The translations under genes and the position numbers were made by a program. The notes beneath the pieces were generated by a model that was given only the letters and a program-made list of their open reading frames with translations, did no database searches and was not told the origin of the DNA. 64,000 bases of DNA, taken from the NCBI RefSeq assembly GCF_023822025.1, contig NZ_CP082909.1, forward strand, positions 1,726,001 to 1,790,000, written 5' to 3'. The stretch is from Endozoicomonas sp. 4G (GTDB lineage: Bacteria > Pseudomonadota > Gammaproteobacteria > Pseudomonadales > Endozoicomonadaceae). How positions within the stretch are numbered: the stretch's first letter is position 1; every line of letters begins with the position of its first letter. Positions 25,098 to 33,223 of the stretch are shown here, one piece after another.

Positions 25098-26387
25098 TTA
25101 TGCAGCACGGATATAAGCGGAGGGGAACGACTCTGCTTGTTCAGAGATCAAATCAAGCTTTGGCTTTGAGGGCGGGCATGTGGAGACAGGTTTCAGAAAT
25201 GCTTCGTAAAAACTCAGGCAGTTATTGCAAGTAAGCCGGCAGTGCTTGAAAAAACTGCCATTGATCTGGGTTTTCTGAAACAAAAATGAATGAAGTTGGG
25301 TAAATAAATCACGGTCAACAGGCTCAGGGTTTGTCCAGAATGATGCCAGTGACCCCTGGTGGGTAATCCCCTCAATATCGTAAAAAGCACGCCCCATGAC
25401 CTTGGTAGGCAGGTGATGCAGCAGGGCAGAAATCCCAACGGTGCTGTTAACGGTCACTACGCCACAGGTGTGGTGATATAAATCGGGTAAAGGAATGTCA
25501 TGGCAGTAGAGCACTTTGTCCCCGATGCCCAGATCTACTGCCAGCGCTTCAATAAACCGACCGTATTCTGTGTAGCCCCTGTCCATCGGATGATGCTTAA
25601 AACACAACACTTTATCTGAATCAGCGTGTCTTCGGAAAGAAATCATCACCTCTTCGATAAAGGCTTTAACTGACTCATAAGGGGAGTGGAAAATCATCTG
25701 AGAGTCGTCGTGCACCTGCAATGGAACCAGATAGAATCTCTTGTCAAACTCATTATCCAGACGAAATTGCGTTTGCTGATCGTAACTTTTAAACAGCCAC
25801 TTCCTGGTAAAGCCCCGCAACCAGCAAAAGCCTTCTTTGACCGGATGAGTAGCCCTGTGATGCCGGTACTCAGAAAATTCACCTTTTGCGAAAAAACTGG
25901 CCCAATAATAAAAAGCAGCGTAGCCAGCCCTTTGTTTCATGGTGCCGCCGATTGTCTGGCTGGACTTAACTGAACAGGGGAGTACTTTCTCCAGATTCTC
26001 ACGGCTGAGATCCATCTGGCTTAAAGAGTTAACGCCACCGGCTTCCAGGGTAATGGTGTCAGGTCGTAAATAGCCTTCTTCGAAGACACAAAATTGAACC
26101 CCCAGGGCATCACAGACCGGCTTCGCTGTTCTGTGATAATAACGGCAATCGCCCAGAAGAAAGACGGCTTCAATACGATGTTCAGTAAGGTACTGCTTAA
26201 GAAAAGCGGCCCAGTCAGCGGGTTTACCCTGGTAATGGGTTTGAACATCAGCCCACGAAAAAAACCGGTCGCCCCCATTAAAATTGATTTTATGGGTGAT
26301 GTAACCGGCTTTGGAAAAGGTGCGTGCCAGCCGTTTGAAAAACGGTCCCAGCGGACCCTGAAGGAACAGTACAGCAGATTCAGTCAT
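25098..26387 (-). CDS. kpsS: Capsule polysaccharide Kdo transferase KpsS
   Basis: A 429-residue protein with the KpsS start VLFLQGPLGPFFKRLARTFS, KINFNGGDRFF, LLGDCRYYHRTA, VFEEGYLRPDTITLE and the later GVVTVNSTVGISALLHHLPT. With KpsC it builds the poly-Kdo linker on phosphatidylglycerol that anchors group 2/3-type capsules. It normally follows kpsC directly. Here kpsC ends 4.07 kb upstream and toxin-antitoxin genes with an IS lie between. An ATG start at 26387 fits the family. Confidence 0.9.
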   Translation of the reverse strand: MTESAVLFLQGPLGPFFKRLARTFSKAGYITHKINFNGGDRFFSWADVQTHYQGKPADWAAFLKQYLTEHRIEAVFLLGDCRYYHRTAKPVCDALGVQFCVFEEGYLRPDTITLEAGGVNSLSQMDLSRENLEKVLPCSVKSSQTIGGTMKQRAGYAAFYYWASFFAKGEFSEYRHHRATHPVKEGFCWLRGFTRKWLFKSYDQQTQFRLDNEFDKRFYLVPLQVHDDSQMIFHSPYESVKAFIEEVMISFRRHADSDKVLCFKHHPMDRGYTEYGRFIEALAVDLGIGDKVLYCHDIPLPDLYHHTCGVVTVNSTVGISALLHHLPTKVMGRAFYDIEGITHQGSLASFWTNPEPVDRDLFTQLHSFLFQKTQINGSFFKHCRLTCNNCLSFYEAFLKPVSTCPPSKPKLDLISEQAESFPSAYIRAA

Positions 26388-26510
26388 TGATTAAACCCGC
26401 TCCCTTTGCGTGATCTGGGTCGTTTGTTAACAGTCGTGTAAAGCGCAAATGCTAGCACAGGAGTGTAAAAATATAACCCGGTGTAATTACTTACAGCAAG
26501 GGGGAAGTTG

Positions 26511-26566
26511 TCACTGAAAACTCTTCATTGCTTCTTCAGCAAACAGTTTGATCTCTTGTACGTGCT
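26511..26566 (-). pseudogene. hepT 3' remnant
   Basis: These 56 bp match the last 18 codons and stop codon of hepT at 29176-29231 with about four substitutions and the same orientation. The match starts at the stop codon (TCA on the plus strand) and ends where a repeat (26563-26591) begins. It is the leftover of a second hepT copy and marks the outer edge of the toxin-antitoxin island. Confidence 0.8.
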
Positions 26567-26591
26567 TTTAGGCCATGTGAGTTCCAGCGTG
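26563..26591 (+). repeat. 29-bp repeat, inverted copy at 33171-33199
   Basis: TGCTTTTAGGCCATGTGAG and onward match the reverse complement of 33171-33199 with two mismatches. Nearby GCGTGGGAACGAG (26621 on) belongs to the REP-like palindrome family. The two copies bracket the island together with kpsC. Confidence 0.8.
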
Positions 26592-26738
26592 AAAAGCAAA
26601 GTTTTTTGACACCCTCAGAGCGTGGGAACGAGTTGTAAGGAAATATACATAACTAGCATTTATACATATTTAGAATAAATACTGGTTTTGTCAGGTTTCT
26701 CATTGCTATATTCTGAGTCTGCCACTAAATATAGTGTC

Positions 26739-26915
26739 ATGATTACAGATAATTTATTTGATAGGGTGATCAGAGAATTGGACAATGCTGGTGCATCAAT
26801 GCGCTGCGGCGAACTTACCGCTCTGCTTGTCACTCTGGGCTTTGACGTAAAGGATGGGAAGCGTGGAGGCCACAAAGTGTTTACTCACGACGGTCTGCCT
26901 GATAGTATTTTCTAA
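26739..26915 (+). pseudogene. hicA: Truncated HicA-like toxin
   Basis: MITDNLFDRVIRELDNAGAS... LLVTLGFDVKDGKRGGHKVF is the HicA double-stranded-RNA-binding-like fold with the catalytic His in GGHKVF. It ends at a stop 5 bp before the IS left inverted repeat, after 58 residues, so the C-terminal part of the toxin is missing. The hicB remnant continues on the other side of the IS. The start is uncertain: ATG 26739 has little SD, and the frame stays open to 26688. Loss of the C-terminal strand/helix probably inactivates it. Confidence 0.7.
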
Positions 26916-26920
26916 TCCCA

Positions 26921-28273
26921 AAATGAGCCTGAAGGGGCGTCAAGCCAGTGCTTTCAGGCCTTTCGTTCAAAAATTGATTGAAACAGTAATTCTCTGGCAG
27001 CCTGCAACTGCTTTGCTGACTCATTATCGCTCATGCTTGTAGCTCTTGCCTCAAGTTCTTCGAGGGTGACTCCCTTTTTCAAATATTTCTTAAAGTCGGG
27101 GAGACTTTTGAATTTTTCATAGGGGGTCATCATGTTTTCATAGTGATACTTTTTCTTTTCCTTGCCCTTTGCGTCTACCTCTGTTTCCGGGAAGAAGCAC
27201 GGACGATGAAAGTTTAGGTATGGGGTAAGATAGATTTTATTGAACTCATTTATTTCTGTCGCATACTTCTGAGGAATATGAGCATACCCAAGTATTTTTC
27301 TGATGATCGCACCATTCTTGCTTTCTACAAGTGCATTGTCGTTCGTCTTTCTTGCTCTTGATTTCGTAAAATTTATACGAAGATTTTCAAGTAATTCTGA
27401 TACACGACCATTAATGTATTCAGAACCGTTATCAGAATGAAAACCCCTTAATTTAAAGGGAAATGAAGCCAGCAGCTCCTCCAAAACAGGAATCAAAAAT
27501 GTCTCACTAATCTTCTCAACAGAGCAAACAACCTGATACTGTGTCACCTCATCAACAGCATTGATATGGTACACGCCTTTGACTCTATCCTGATCACCCT
27601 GGTGTACAGTGTCGATGCGTATAAAGCCTGGCTGTCCTTCTGGCCTTGGTTTTCGCCGTACACCAATTGCTCGTTTTGTCGGTTTGGTGACGTCTTTAGG
27701 TGACCGGATGTTACGGTATGTCTGTGACTTTCTCAGGTTGTATATGTGTGAGACGGAAATATCTTTCAGGCGTTCATAGCTCTGGTCACCCTGCACATAC
27801 GCCCTTTCACAGAGCTTTTTGATAGCAGCCCCATTTAGACCATTATGAAGCTGATCTGTCGCAGCGAGGAGCCTTATATCGGCCTTGGTGTACTGATTGC
27901 TGAACCCATTGCTGGTCCGCTGTTTGCGCTTCAAATGACCTGCTGAGAGGTATGCCTTGATAAGGCGGCTGATTTGAGCTCTTGAGTAGCCTGTGGCAAC
28001 TGTCAGATACCGCTTAATAATCCCTTTCTCTGACCGAGTGAGTGATCGATATCGGAAGTGCCTCAAAACTTCTTCAACCCATTGATAACACTCGTCTTTT
28101 GACTCCCAACCGGGCTCTATCAATGGTGCTTGATTAAGCAGTTCTTGAACCTGCTGGAGGGTACTAATTAGCCTCGTGTTCATGATGATTTTCATCCAGT
28201 AATAATGGACGAAAGATCCAAAAGCGTGAGGCTCATTTCATGCTAGAAACAGGAGTCCCCTTTAGGCTCATTT
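26921..28273 (-). mobile_element. Insertion sequence with DDE (rve-type) transposase, inserted in hicAB
   Basis: The left end AAATGAGCCTGAAGGGGC (26921) and the reverse complement of the right end, AAATGAGCCTAAAGGGGAC (ending 28273), form 17-bp inverted repeats with one mismatch. One transposase gene fills the element. An extra internal AGGCTCATTT copy lies near 28229. No clean target duplication is visible; at most a 2-bp CA. This fits with the absence of the hicA 3' and hicB 5' coding parts, which suggests a deletion accompanied or followed the insertion. Confidence 0.85.
26954..28195 (-). CDS. IS transposase, integrase (rve) core
   Basis: A 413-residue transposase. The N-terminal third contains helix-turn-helix-like segments (TVATGYSRAQISRLIKAYLS). 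The DDE core has Asp in FIRIDTVHQGD, Asp in GFHSDNGSEYIN and Glu in NDNALVESKNGAI. The C-terminus has a Lys-rich insertion (DAKGKEKKKYHYEN). It resembles IS481/IS3-like integrase-core enzymes; the exact IS family cannot be set without a database. The frame is intact, so the element may still be mobile. Confidence 0.9.
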   Translation of the reverse strand: MKIIMNTRLISTLQQVQELLNQAPLIEPGWESKDECYQWVEEVLRHFRYRSLTRSEKGIIKRYLTVATGYSRAQISRLIKAYLSAGHLKRKQRTSNGFSNQYTKADIRLLAATDQLHNGLNGAAIKKLCERAYVQGDQSYERLKDISVSHIYNLRKSQTYRNIRSPKDVTKPTKRAIGVRRKPRPEGQPGFIRIDTVHQGDQDRVKGVYHINAVDEVTQYQVVCSVEKISETFLIPVLEELLASFPFKLRGFHSDNGSEYINGRVSELLENLRINFTKSRARKTNDNALVESKNGAIIRKILGYAHIPQKYATEINEFNKIYLTPYLNFHRPCFFPETEVDAKGKEKKKYHYENMMTPYEKFKSLPDFKKYLKKGVTLEELEARATSMSDNESAKQLQAARELLFQSIFERKA

Positions 28274-28275
28274 CA

Positions 28276-28641
28276 TGTTGGAAGAGACTCGCACTGGCAA
28301 TTGATACCATTGAGGTGACAGCAGAATGTTTGTCTGCCAAGGGTAAAGCCATGCCCACACCCTATGAACCAGCCAATGAATACAGTGGCAGGGTAACCCT
28401 GCGCTTACCAAAAACATTGCATCGCAGCCTGTCTGAAGGTGCTGAGCAGGAAGGTATCAGTCTTAATCAATATCTGGTTAATGTGCTGTCTTATCAGTCC
28501 GGTTATAACGCTGGCTATCAAAACATCACAGGGTACAGGACCCAGGCTTCAACTTCTTCTGAACCGGTAGGAAAGCCTAATCTAAAGCTGGTTCAAAGCA
28601 GGGAAACTCTTCTACCGAAAGCGAAAGTTGGCTGGCATTAA
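28276..28641 (+). pseudogene. hicB: HicB-like antitoxin, 5' end lost at the IS
   Basis: The surviving frame has EPANEYSGRVTLRLPKTLHRSL and EGISLNQYLVNVL, the ribbon-helix-helix domain of HicB. The N-terminal RNase H-like part (which should bind HicA) is missing, cut at the IS right end at 28273. The open frame now starts inside the IS (ATG 28240). A C-terminal extension of about 50 residues follows (YQSGYNAGYQNITGY...). In toxin-antitoxin-chaperone systems such an extension is the chaperone-addiction segment, and a SecB-like gene follows directly. Confidence 0.75.
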
Positions 28642-28642
28642 A

Positions 28643-29128
28643 ATGAATGACGAATTACTTCAAGAAGCATTGGATGCCCTCGAGCTAAAAAATATTGGTC
28701 TGTTAAATTCTAACAGCGAGCTGGCAGATCGTTTTTTTCCACTTTATGATCCTTCTTCTTACCTGTTGCAGCCCCAATTCAAGCATCGGGTCACTCGCTC
28801 GGAACAAGTTACCTTTTTAGATGAGGATAACAAGGAAACTCATATTCTACGCTTTCATGTAGAGCTTGGTGCCCGGCTGGTTTCACAAGAAGCTGAAGAG
28901 CCAGATTCTGTCATCCCGAAAGCAGTTATAGAGGCAACTTTTGTTGCAGAATATGAACTCCAACAAGCAAAGCTCTCTGAACAAGCTATCAGTGAGTTTG
29001 CCTTAAAACATGTCAGCTTTCAGGTCTGGCCCTATTGGCGTGAATACTTGACCAGCTTGTGCAATAGAATGAATCTTCCCAAGATAATCTTGCCTTCGAT
29101 GCAAAGAGCGCAAAATTGCTCTGAATAA
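28643..29128 (+). CDS. SecB-like chaperone of a toxin-antitoxin-chaperone module
   Basis: A 161-residue protein with a SecB-type fold. The C-terminal motif VWPYWREYLTSLCNRMNLPKIILP matches the YPYxREYVxxLxxRxxLPP signature of SecB homologues such as Rv1957. The start ATG lies 1 nt after the hicB stop, implying translational coupling (TTG 28628 is an alternative). In known TAC systems the SecB-like protein protects a HigA-, MqsA- or HicB-type antitoxin through its C-terminal extension. The HicB remnant upstream has such an extension. The chaperone itself looks intact. Confidence 0.8.
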   Translation: MNDELLQEALDALELKNIGLLNSNSELADRFFPLYDPSSYLLQPQFKHRVTRSEQVTFLDEDNKETHILRFHVELGARLVSQEAEEPDSVIPKAVIEATFVAEYELQQAKLSEQAISEFALKHVSFQVWPYWREYLTSLCNRMNLPKIILPSMQRAQNCSE

Positions 29129-29175
29129 AAATACATCCGGGTTTCAGTACCGCCATGGCTTGTTTGTCACTTGAG

Positions 29176-29586
29176 TCACTGGAAACTCTTCATTGCTTCT
29201 TCAGCAAATAGTTTGATCTCCTGTACATGCTCTTCAATGACCACCTTGAGGATATCTACATTCAATTTCTGGTACTCATGAACAGCAATATTCCTGAATC
29301 CGACCATTTTTATCATGCTATCTGCCAGATCCACAGGCACATAACCATGATCAGATAACAGGGAAAACGATTCCCTGCTTTCCTGTGGGATGCCCAGTTG
29401 CTTCAGGCGAATGACTCGGTTCGCCAGATCCTGTGCTGCATATGATGCTCGCTGGATATTTAAAATAATGGCGTCTTGTCGGGTAAAGTTTGTTGTCAGT
29501 TCATCTTCGTGCCCGACATACTCTTCTTCGATACGCACAAGGCATCGTTTGATGATGCTGTATATACTCAGAATCACGTCATCCAT
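29176..29586 (-). CDS. hepT: HepT-like ribonuclease toxin (DUF86)
   Basis: A 136-residue helical protein of the HepT family. The RX4-6H active-site motif appears as RNIAVHEY near residue 98-105. In studied MntA-HepT pairs, HepT is an RNase toxin and MntA neutralises it by adding AMP to a tyrosine next to that motif; the Tyr in HEY is present. ATG 29586 is 17 nt after the mntA stop. Third gene of an operon with an HI0074-like protein and MntA. Confidence 0.88.
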   Translation of the reverse strand: MDDVILSIYSIIKRCLVRIEEEYVGHEDELTTNFTRQDAIILNIQRASYAAQDLANRVIRLKQLGIPQESRESFSLLSDHGYVPVDLADSMIKMVGFRNIAVHEYQKLNVDILKVVIEEHVQEIKLFAEEAMKSFQ

Positions 29587-29602
29587 TTTAACTCTGCTGA
29601 GT

Positions 29603-29917
29603 TCAAACCAAACAAAGCACTTCATAACAGGATTTGATATTGGTTTTAAAAGACTCTGGTATAGCAGACCAGGAGAGTACCTGCACAATGATCGGTATGT
29701 TGGAGTCACGCAAGGCTTCATTAAATGTTGCCAGCTGATTGAAACTATCAATGTCGTCTTGCCCATCGGGAAAGTGAACAACAAGGTCCAGGTCGCTGGC
29801 ATCATGATGAGTGCCTTTTACACGGCTCCCATAAGCCCACAGTATGGTGCCACAGGGGAATATCTGTGATGCCAGATCACAGACAGACTTGCGATCTTTT
29901 TCCCGTAAATCAATCAT
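29603..29917 (-). CDS. mntA: MNT-domain nucleotidyltransferase antitoxin
   Basis: A 104-residue minimal nucleotidyltransferase. WAYGSRVKGTHHDASDLDLVV is the GSx10DxD motif that binds Mg-NTP. The downstream hepT suggests that it AMPylates HepT. It overlaps the upstream HI0074-like gene by 8 bp, so all three are translated together. The third catalytic acid cannot be placed with certainty. Confidence 0.9.
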   Translation of the reverse strand: MIDLREKDRKSVCDLASQIFPCGTILWAYGSRVKGTHHDASDLDLVVHFPDGQDDIDSFNQLATFNEALRDSNIPIIVQVLSWSAIPESFKTNIKSCYEVLCLV

Positions 29918-30344
29918 CTTTAACTCGTTCCATGTGCTGCACTATCGCTTTCTCCAAAGCAGTGGCATCAGCGATAAAGTCTGGCAGCAATTTAACGGTG
30001 TATTCAGCGAACTTCTTACCATAATCGTGGGCTGTGTTGTTACGATTGTCCCGATAAATCAGCCAGCGTTCGGTTTCCTCAATAGACAAAAGGCTATGCT
30101 GCGCCGCCTGCCGGAAGACTTCTTTAAACACAAGGCGATTGACTGCCTTGGGGCTATGAACAAAATCCTTCAGACACTTGCGAAGCAGTTTGCCAGCCTG
30201 TTCGAGGATGATTTCAAACTCTTTCACACAGGCCGAACGGTACATATCGTACTCTATACTGCCTTCTTCACAGTCGAGCAATTGCTGACGAGCAGTGTCC
30301 AGTGTCTTAATGCAGCGGGAAAAAAAAGTAGTGTCTATCGTCAT
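29910..30344 (-). CDS. HI0074-family nucleotidyltransferase substrate-binding protein
   Basis: A 144-residue all-helical protein of the HI0074 type: FEIILEQAGKLLRKCLKDF, AAQHSLLS, and YRDNRNNTAHDYGKKFAE near the end. In Haemophilus the homologue forms a heterodimer with the small nucleotidyltransferase HI0073. RNNTAHDYG resembles the HepT RX4-6H signature, so it may also be a HepT-like RNase relative. First gene of the operon, 110 bp downstream of the kpsC stop on the opposite side of the intergenic gap. Confidence 0.85.
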   Translation of the reverse strand: MTIDTTFFSRCIKTLDTARQQLLDCEEGSIEYDMYRSACVKEFEIILEQAGKLLRKCLKDFVHSPKAVNRLVFKEVFRQAAQHSLLSIEETERWLIYRDNRNNTAHDYGKKFAEYTVKLLPDFIADATALEKAIVQHMERVKDD

Positions 30345-30454
30345 GTATCTTACTGGTGGTCATTTCTGTTTAGATCATCTTATCCCAGAAACTTGATTAG
30401 TAAAGTCGGTTTAGCTCAAAATGACCAGCCAGCCTGTAAAAGCGCCAAAAAAAC

Positions 30455-32521
30455 CTACCCCAGTAAAGCCTCAACCAAATACCCCAGCTTCCGTCGTTTC
30501 CTGCTCACCCACCGTTTTATAAAGTGACCACTTTCAGCTGTTGAACGACGTTCTTTTTCAATGGCAGCAATAACTCTCTCCGGTGTCGTATACCGTCGGG
30601 TTTGCCAATTGACATACACAGGGTAATAACAGTGGGCAAAATAGATCAATTCGTCCAACGTTCGCTGGCCATCGCGTCTCTGACAGCTAAAGTGATCAAC
30701 CGTTACCCCCCAGCCTGCATAAAAAGGCTGACCCCAGCAATGAACGGTTTTGCCGAGTGTCAGAGCTTCAAAGCCCGCCAGAGAAGTCATAACGTGCAGC
30801 TCATCGCATTGCTCAATGCAATCAAAAATATCACCATCCGTCACAACATGATCGACCCAATTCAAGGCCTGCTGCTCAGGAATATGACCCTCTCTCCCTG
30901 CTAAAAGCACATCCGGATGAGGCTTGTAAACAATAAAAGCATCAGGCGCATAGGTCCGAACCGCCTTGATCAACTCAAGATTGGCTGCGATCTCAGGACT
31001 GCCCCATTGAATAGAAGCATCGCTGTCCACCTGGCCGGTAATCAGAATCTTGCGCTGATCTGTTCTGGCAGACTCAAACAGAGATTGCTCTGAACCTTGC
31101 AGATTGTATTTGCTGATCCTTTGCTGTTTCAGTGTATTACGCAAAGCTTTTGCCCGAACGAGTTGCTGATCATTCAACTCAAGGGTATTGATGGCAGTTT
31201 CAAGATCAGAAGGCCGTGAAGCATCAAAATAGATACCGGTCTGATCCAGGATCAAAGAACTGGGCCGACGCAGATCCGCCCCGAGGCCTACAGAGCGAAT
31301 AAAGGCGTCTTCTGCCCTGAACAGTTTAATAGTCGATGGCGGTGTATAGTCATGATGCCTGGCTCCCCAAACCAGAATACCATCGCCCGCTGTCGCCTTC
31401 GCTTCAGCCTGCTGAAGTGATTTTACAAACTGAATTTTTTCCAAAATCCCTCGGGTAAAACTCCTTAAAAAGGCTCTCTTCCATAAACTGAAACCCACCG
31501 CATAAAGGGTTTTGACGGGTTGGCTTCGTGATTGTCTCTGAAGGGGAATCAGCTCCAGAATGTCTTCCAGCTCACACCGTTCACACGTCTCCGGATCAAT
31601 ATAACGGGTGTACTTCAGGCAGGCAGCTGCAAAGAGGCTTTCAATGGTATGAGTCCGTTTCCGACGAGGGCAGGGAACCCGGTCATCGGTTAACCCCCAA
31701 CCGCTGTAAAAAGGTACACCAAAACAAACGACATGTTTCTTATGCCAGAGTGCTTCAAACCCCAGTTGAGAGGTAACGACGTAGACTTTTTCAAACCAGG
31801 GAAACAGCGACTGGGCATTCACCTTGTCAGCAAGAATACGCACCCTGGGATGATCAGGAAGATGACTGCCGAGATAGCCCTTTTTAGTACCCAGAACCAC
31901 ATCGGGATGCACTTTGATCCAGATTTCAGAATCCGGATTCTCTGCAAGCGCCGCATCCAGCATATTCTTAAAGCTGGAGTCATCGGCTAACCCGAACTTA
32001 ACGGAACAGTCGCCGTACGTCTGATCAACCACAAGCACCCGTTTCTGTTCACCCGTGTCAGGCTGCCAGTTGTCTACAGGCTCATGATTATATTTAGTGA
32101 TTTTGTGCCGGGTAATCTGAGCCAGAAGGTTGGCAGACCGTGCTTTTAACTCTACGCTGAACCAGTCGGGATGATTGAGAAGGTCTTCGATATCTGAAGG
32201 GCCGGTAGCATCGTAATAAATGCCTCGTTGATCGACGATCAGGGCAAAGCGTTTGTCACCCAGGGCAGGGTGGCCCAGGTAGCTGATAAAGCCGTCCTCC
32301 AGATGCCAGTAGGGAATCTGATGCTGTTTTGCAAGCGCAACCGCTGGCGCTGTGTTGGCTTTTTTACCCCAGCCCAGGACAACATGAGAAGGATGTATGG
32401 TCGTGAAAGGCTTTTTTAGCTCTATGGCATCGCACTGCAACAGAGCGGTTAACTCCCTTGCGTGACTGATACCGCGAGAAAGCGTGATAAAAGCGGGTTT
32501 TGGTTTTAAATAAGACTGCAA
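30455..32521 (-). CDS. kpsC: Capsule polysaccharide Kdo transferase KpsC
   Basis: A 688-residue protein with the two-domain repeat of KpsC. The first half has LEDGFISYLG, GIYYDATGPSDIEDLL, VLVVDQTYGDCSVKFG and VSTQLGFEALW-like HVVCFGVPFYSGWGLTDDRVP. The second half repeats the pattern (FIRSVGLGADLRRPSSLILDQ, GIYFDASRPSDLE, LHVMTSLAGFEALTLG, QPFYAGWGVT). The two halves alternate beta-2,4 and beta-2,7 Kdo transfer in characterised enzymes. The start is uncertain: TTG 32521 is the only nearby candidate and no SD is evident. The partner kpsS lies 4 kb downstream beyond the toxin-antitoxin island. Confidence 0.9.
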   Translation of the reverse strand: MQSYLKPKPAFITLSRGISHARELTALLQCDAIELKKPFTTIHPSHVVLGWGKKANTAPAVALAKQHQIPYWHLEDGFISYLGHPALGDKRFALIVDQRGIYYDATGPSDIEDLLNHPDWFSVELKARSANLLAQITRHKITKYNHEPVDNWQPDTGEQKRVLVVDQTYGDCSVKFGLADDSSFKNMLDAALAENPDSEIWIKVHPDVVLGTKKGYLGSHLPDHPRVRILADKVNAQSLFPWFEKVYVVTSQLGFEALWHKKHVVCFGVPFYSGWGLTDDRVPCPRRKRTHTIESLFAAACLKYTRYIDPETCERCELEDILELIPLQRQSRSQPVKTLYAVGFSLWKRAFLRSFTRGILEKIQFVKSLQQAEAKATAGDGILVWGARHHDYTPPSTIKLFRAEDAFIRSVGLGADLRRPSSLILDQTGIYFDASRPSDLETAINTLELNDQQLVRAKALRNTLKQQRISKYNLQGSEQSLFESARTDQRKILITGQVDSDASIQWGSPEIAANLELIKAVRTYAPDAFIVYKPHPDVLLAGREGHIPEQQALNWVDHVVTDGDIFDCIEQCDELHVMTSLAGFEALTLGKTVHCWGQPFYAGWGVTVDHFSCQRRDGQRTLDELIYFAHCYYPVYVNWQTRRYTTPERVIAAIEKERRSTAESGHFIKRWVSRKRRKLGYLVEALLG

Positions 32522-32704
32522 AATAGTTACTGATATTTGATAGAAATAAATGGCTTGGAATCTGAAGACCGGCAGGACTAAACTGGAACTGTGTAAGCGA
32601 TACAGCAGCTAAAGTCAGGCTCTTAGGCAACCTTGCTATCGACGATGACCTGATTGTACAGGTGCAAAAATCAGTTGGCTACAAAACGAAAAAAGTGGCG
32701 GTTC

Positions 32705-32866
32705 ATGAATAGAGAAGATTATTCAGAGCATATTGGGGTTGATAAGGCAAAACGCTTCGGGAAACCCTGTATTAAGGGAACCCGAATAACGGTCACAGAC
32801 ATACTTAAAATGCTGGCAAGTGGTATGACGCAGACAGAGATAATAAACTACCACCACCAATTCTAA
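32705..32866 (+). pseudogene. Truncated DUF433 (VapB-like antitoxin) gene
   Basis: MNREDYSEHIGVDKAKRFGKPCIKGTRITVTDILKMLASGMTQTEI is a typical DUF433 N-terminus with the GKPCIKGTRI motif. The family normally continues for 20-30 residues after TEI. Here the frame runs into a hairpin and stops after NYHHQF. No VapC/DUF5615-like partner follows. Confidence 0.7.
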
Positions 32867-32884
32867 AGATTTGGTGGTGGTTTT
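32851..32884 (+). terminator. Hairpin with T-tract, possibly the end of an inserted element
   Basis: CCACCACCAA / TTGGTGGTGG is a perfect 10-bp stem with a 10-nt loop, followed by TTTT. It resembles an intrinsic terminator, but its position exactly where DUF433 similarity ends suggests the hairpin end of an inserted element, for example of IS200/IS605 type. Confidence 0.5.
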
Positions 32885-33223
32885 ACAGAGCAAGCTCTGG
32901 GTAGGCCGGTTTCCGACCCCAACTCATTTAACCACAGACTTCGCATTGATGCACCCGCTCTTTCAGTGTCTTTTTCTTCAGTGACCAGTATACAGGGCAA
33001 GGCTAGCGCCTTGCTCGCTATCCCCCTCCACCCTATTGCTTCGCAAAAGGATGGAGAACCCCGCGACTAATGTTGGATGAACACCCTAATCTTCTGGCTG
33101 AGCAGATTAAGGCTGCATTGCTCTACGCAGCCAATCAGCTAGCTGGTGCCGCCTGATGTTGACTCGTTCCCACGCTGGAACCCACAGGGCCTAAAAGCAT
33201 GGGAACCAGAGTTTTAAAAAGAA
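32885..33223. other. Non-coding region between DUF433 remnant and A-tract array
   Basis: No gene is seen. It contains a small GCAAGGCTAGCGCCTTGC inverted repeat near 33000 and the 29-bp repeat at 33171-33199. A half REP-like palindrome (CTCGTTCCCACGC) begins at 33163. It may be the decayed body of a small mobile element. Confidence 0.5.

Noticed and set aside
29390-30527. Plus-strand frames across hepT, mntA and the HI0074-like gene
   Set aside because: The minus-strand products have clear family motifs and overlapping operon structure; the plus frames are shadows.
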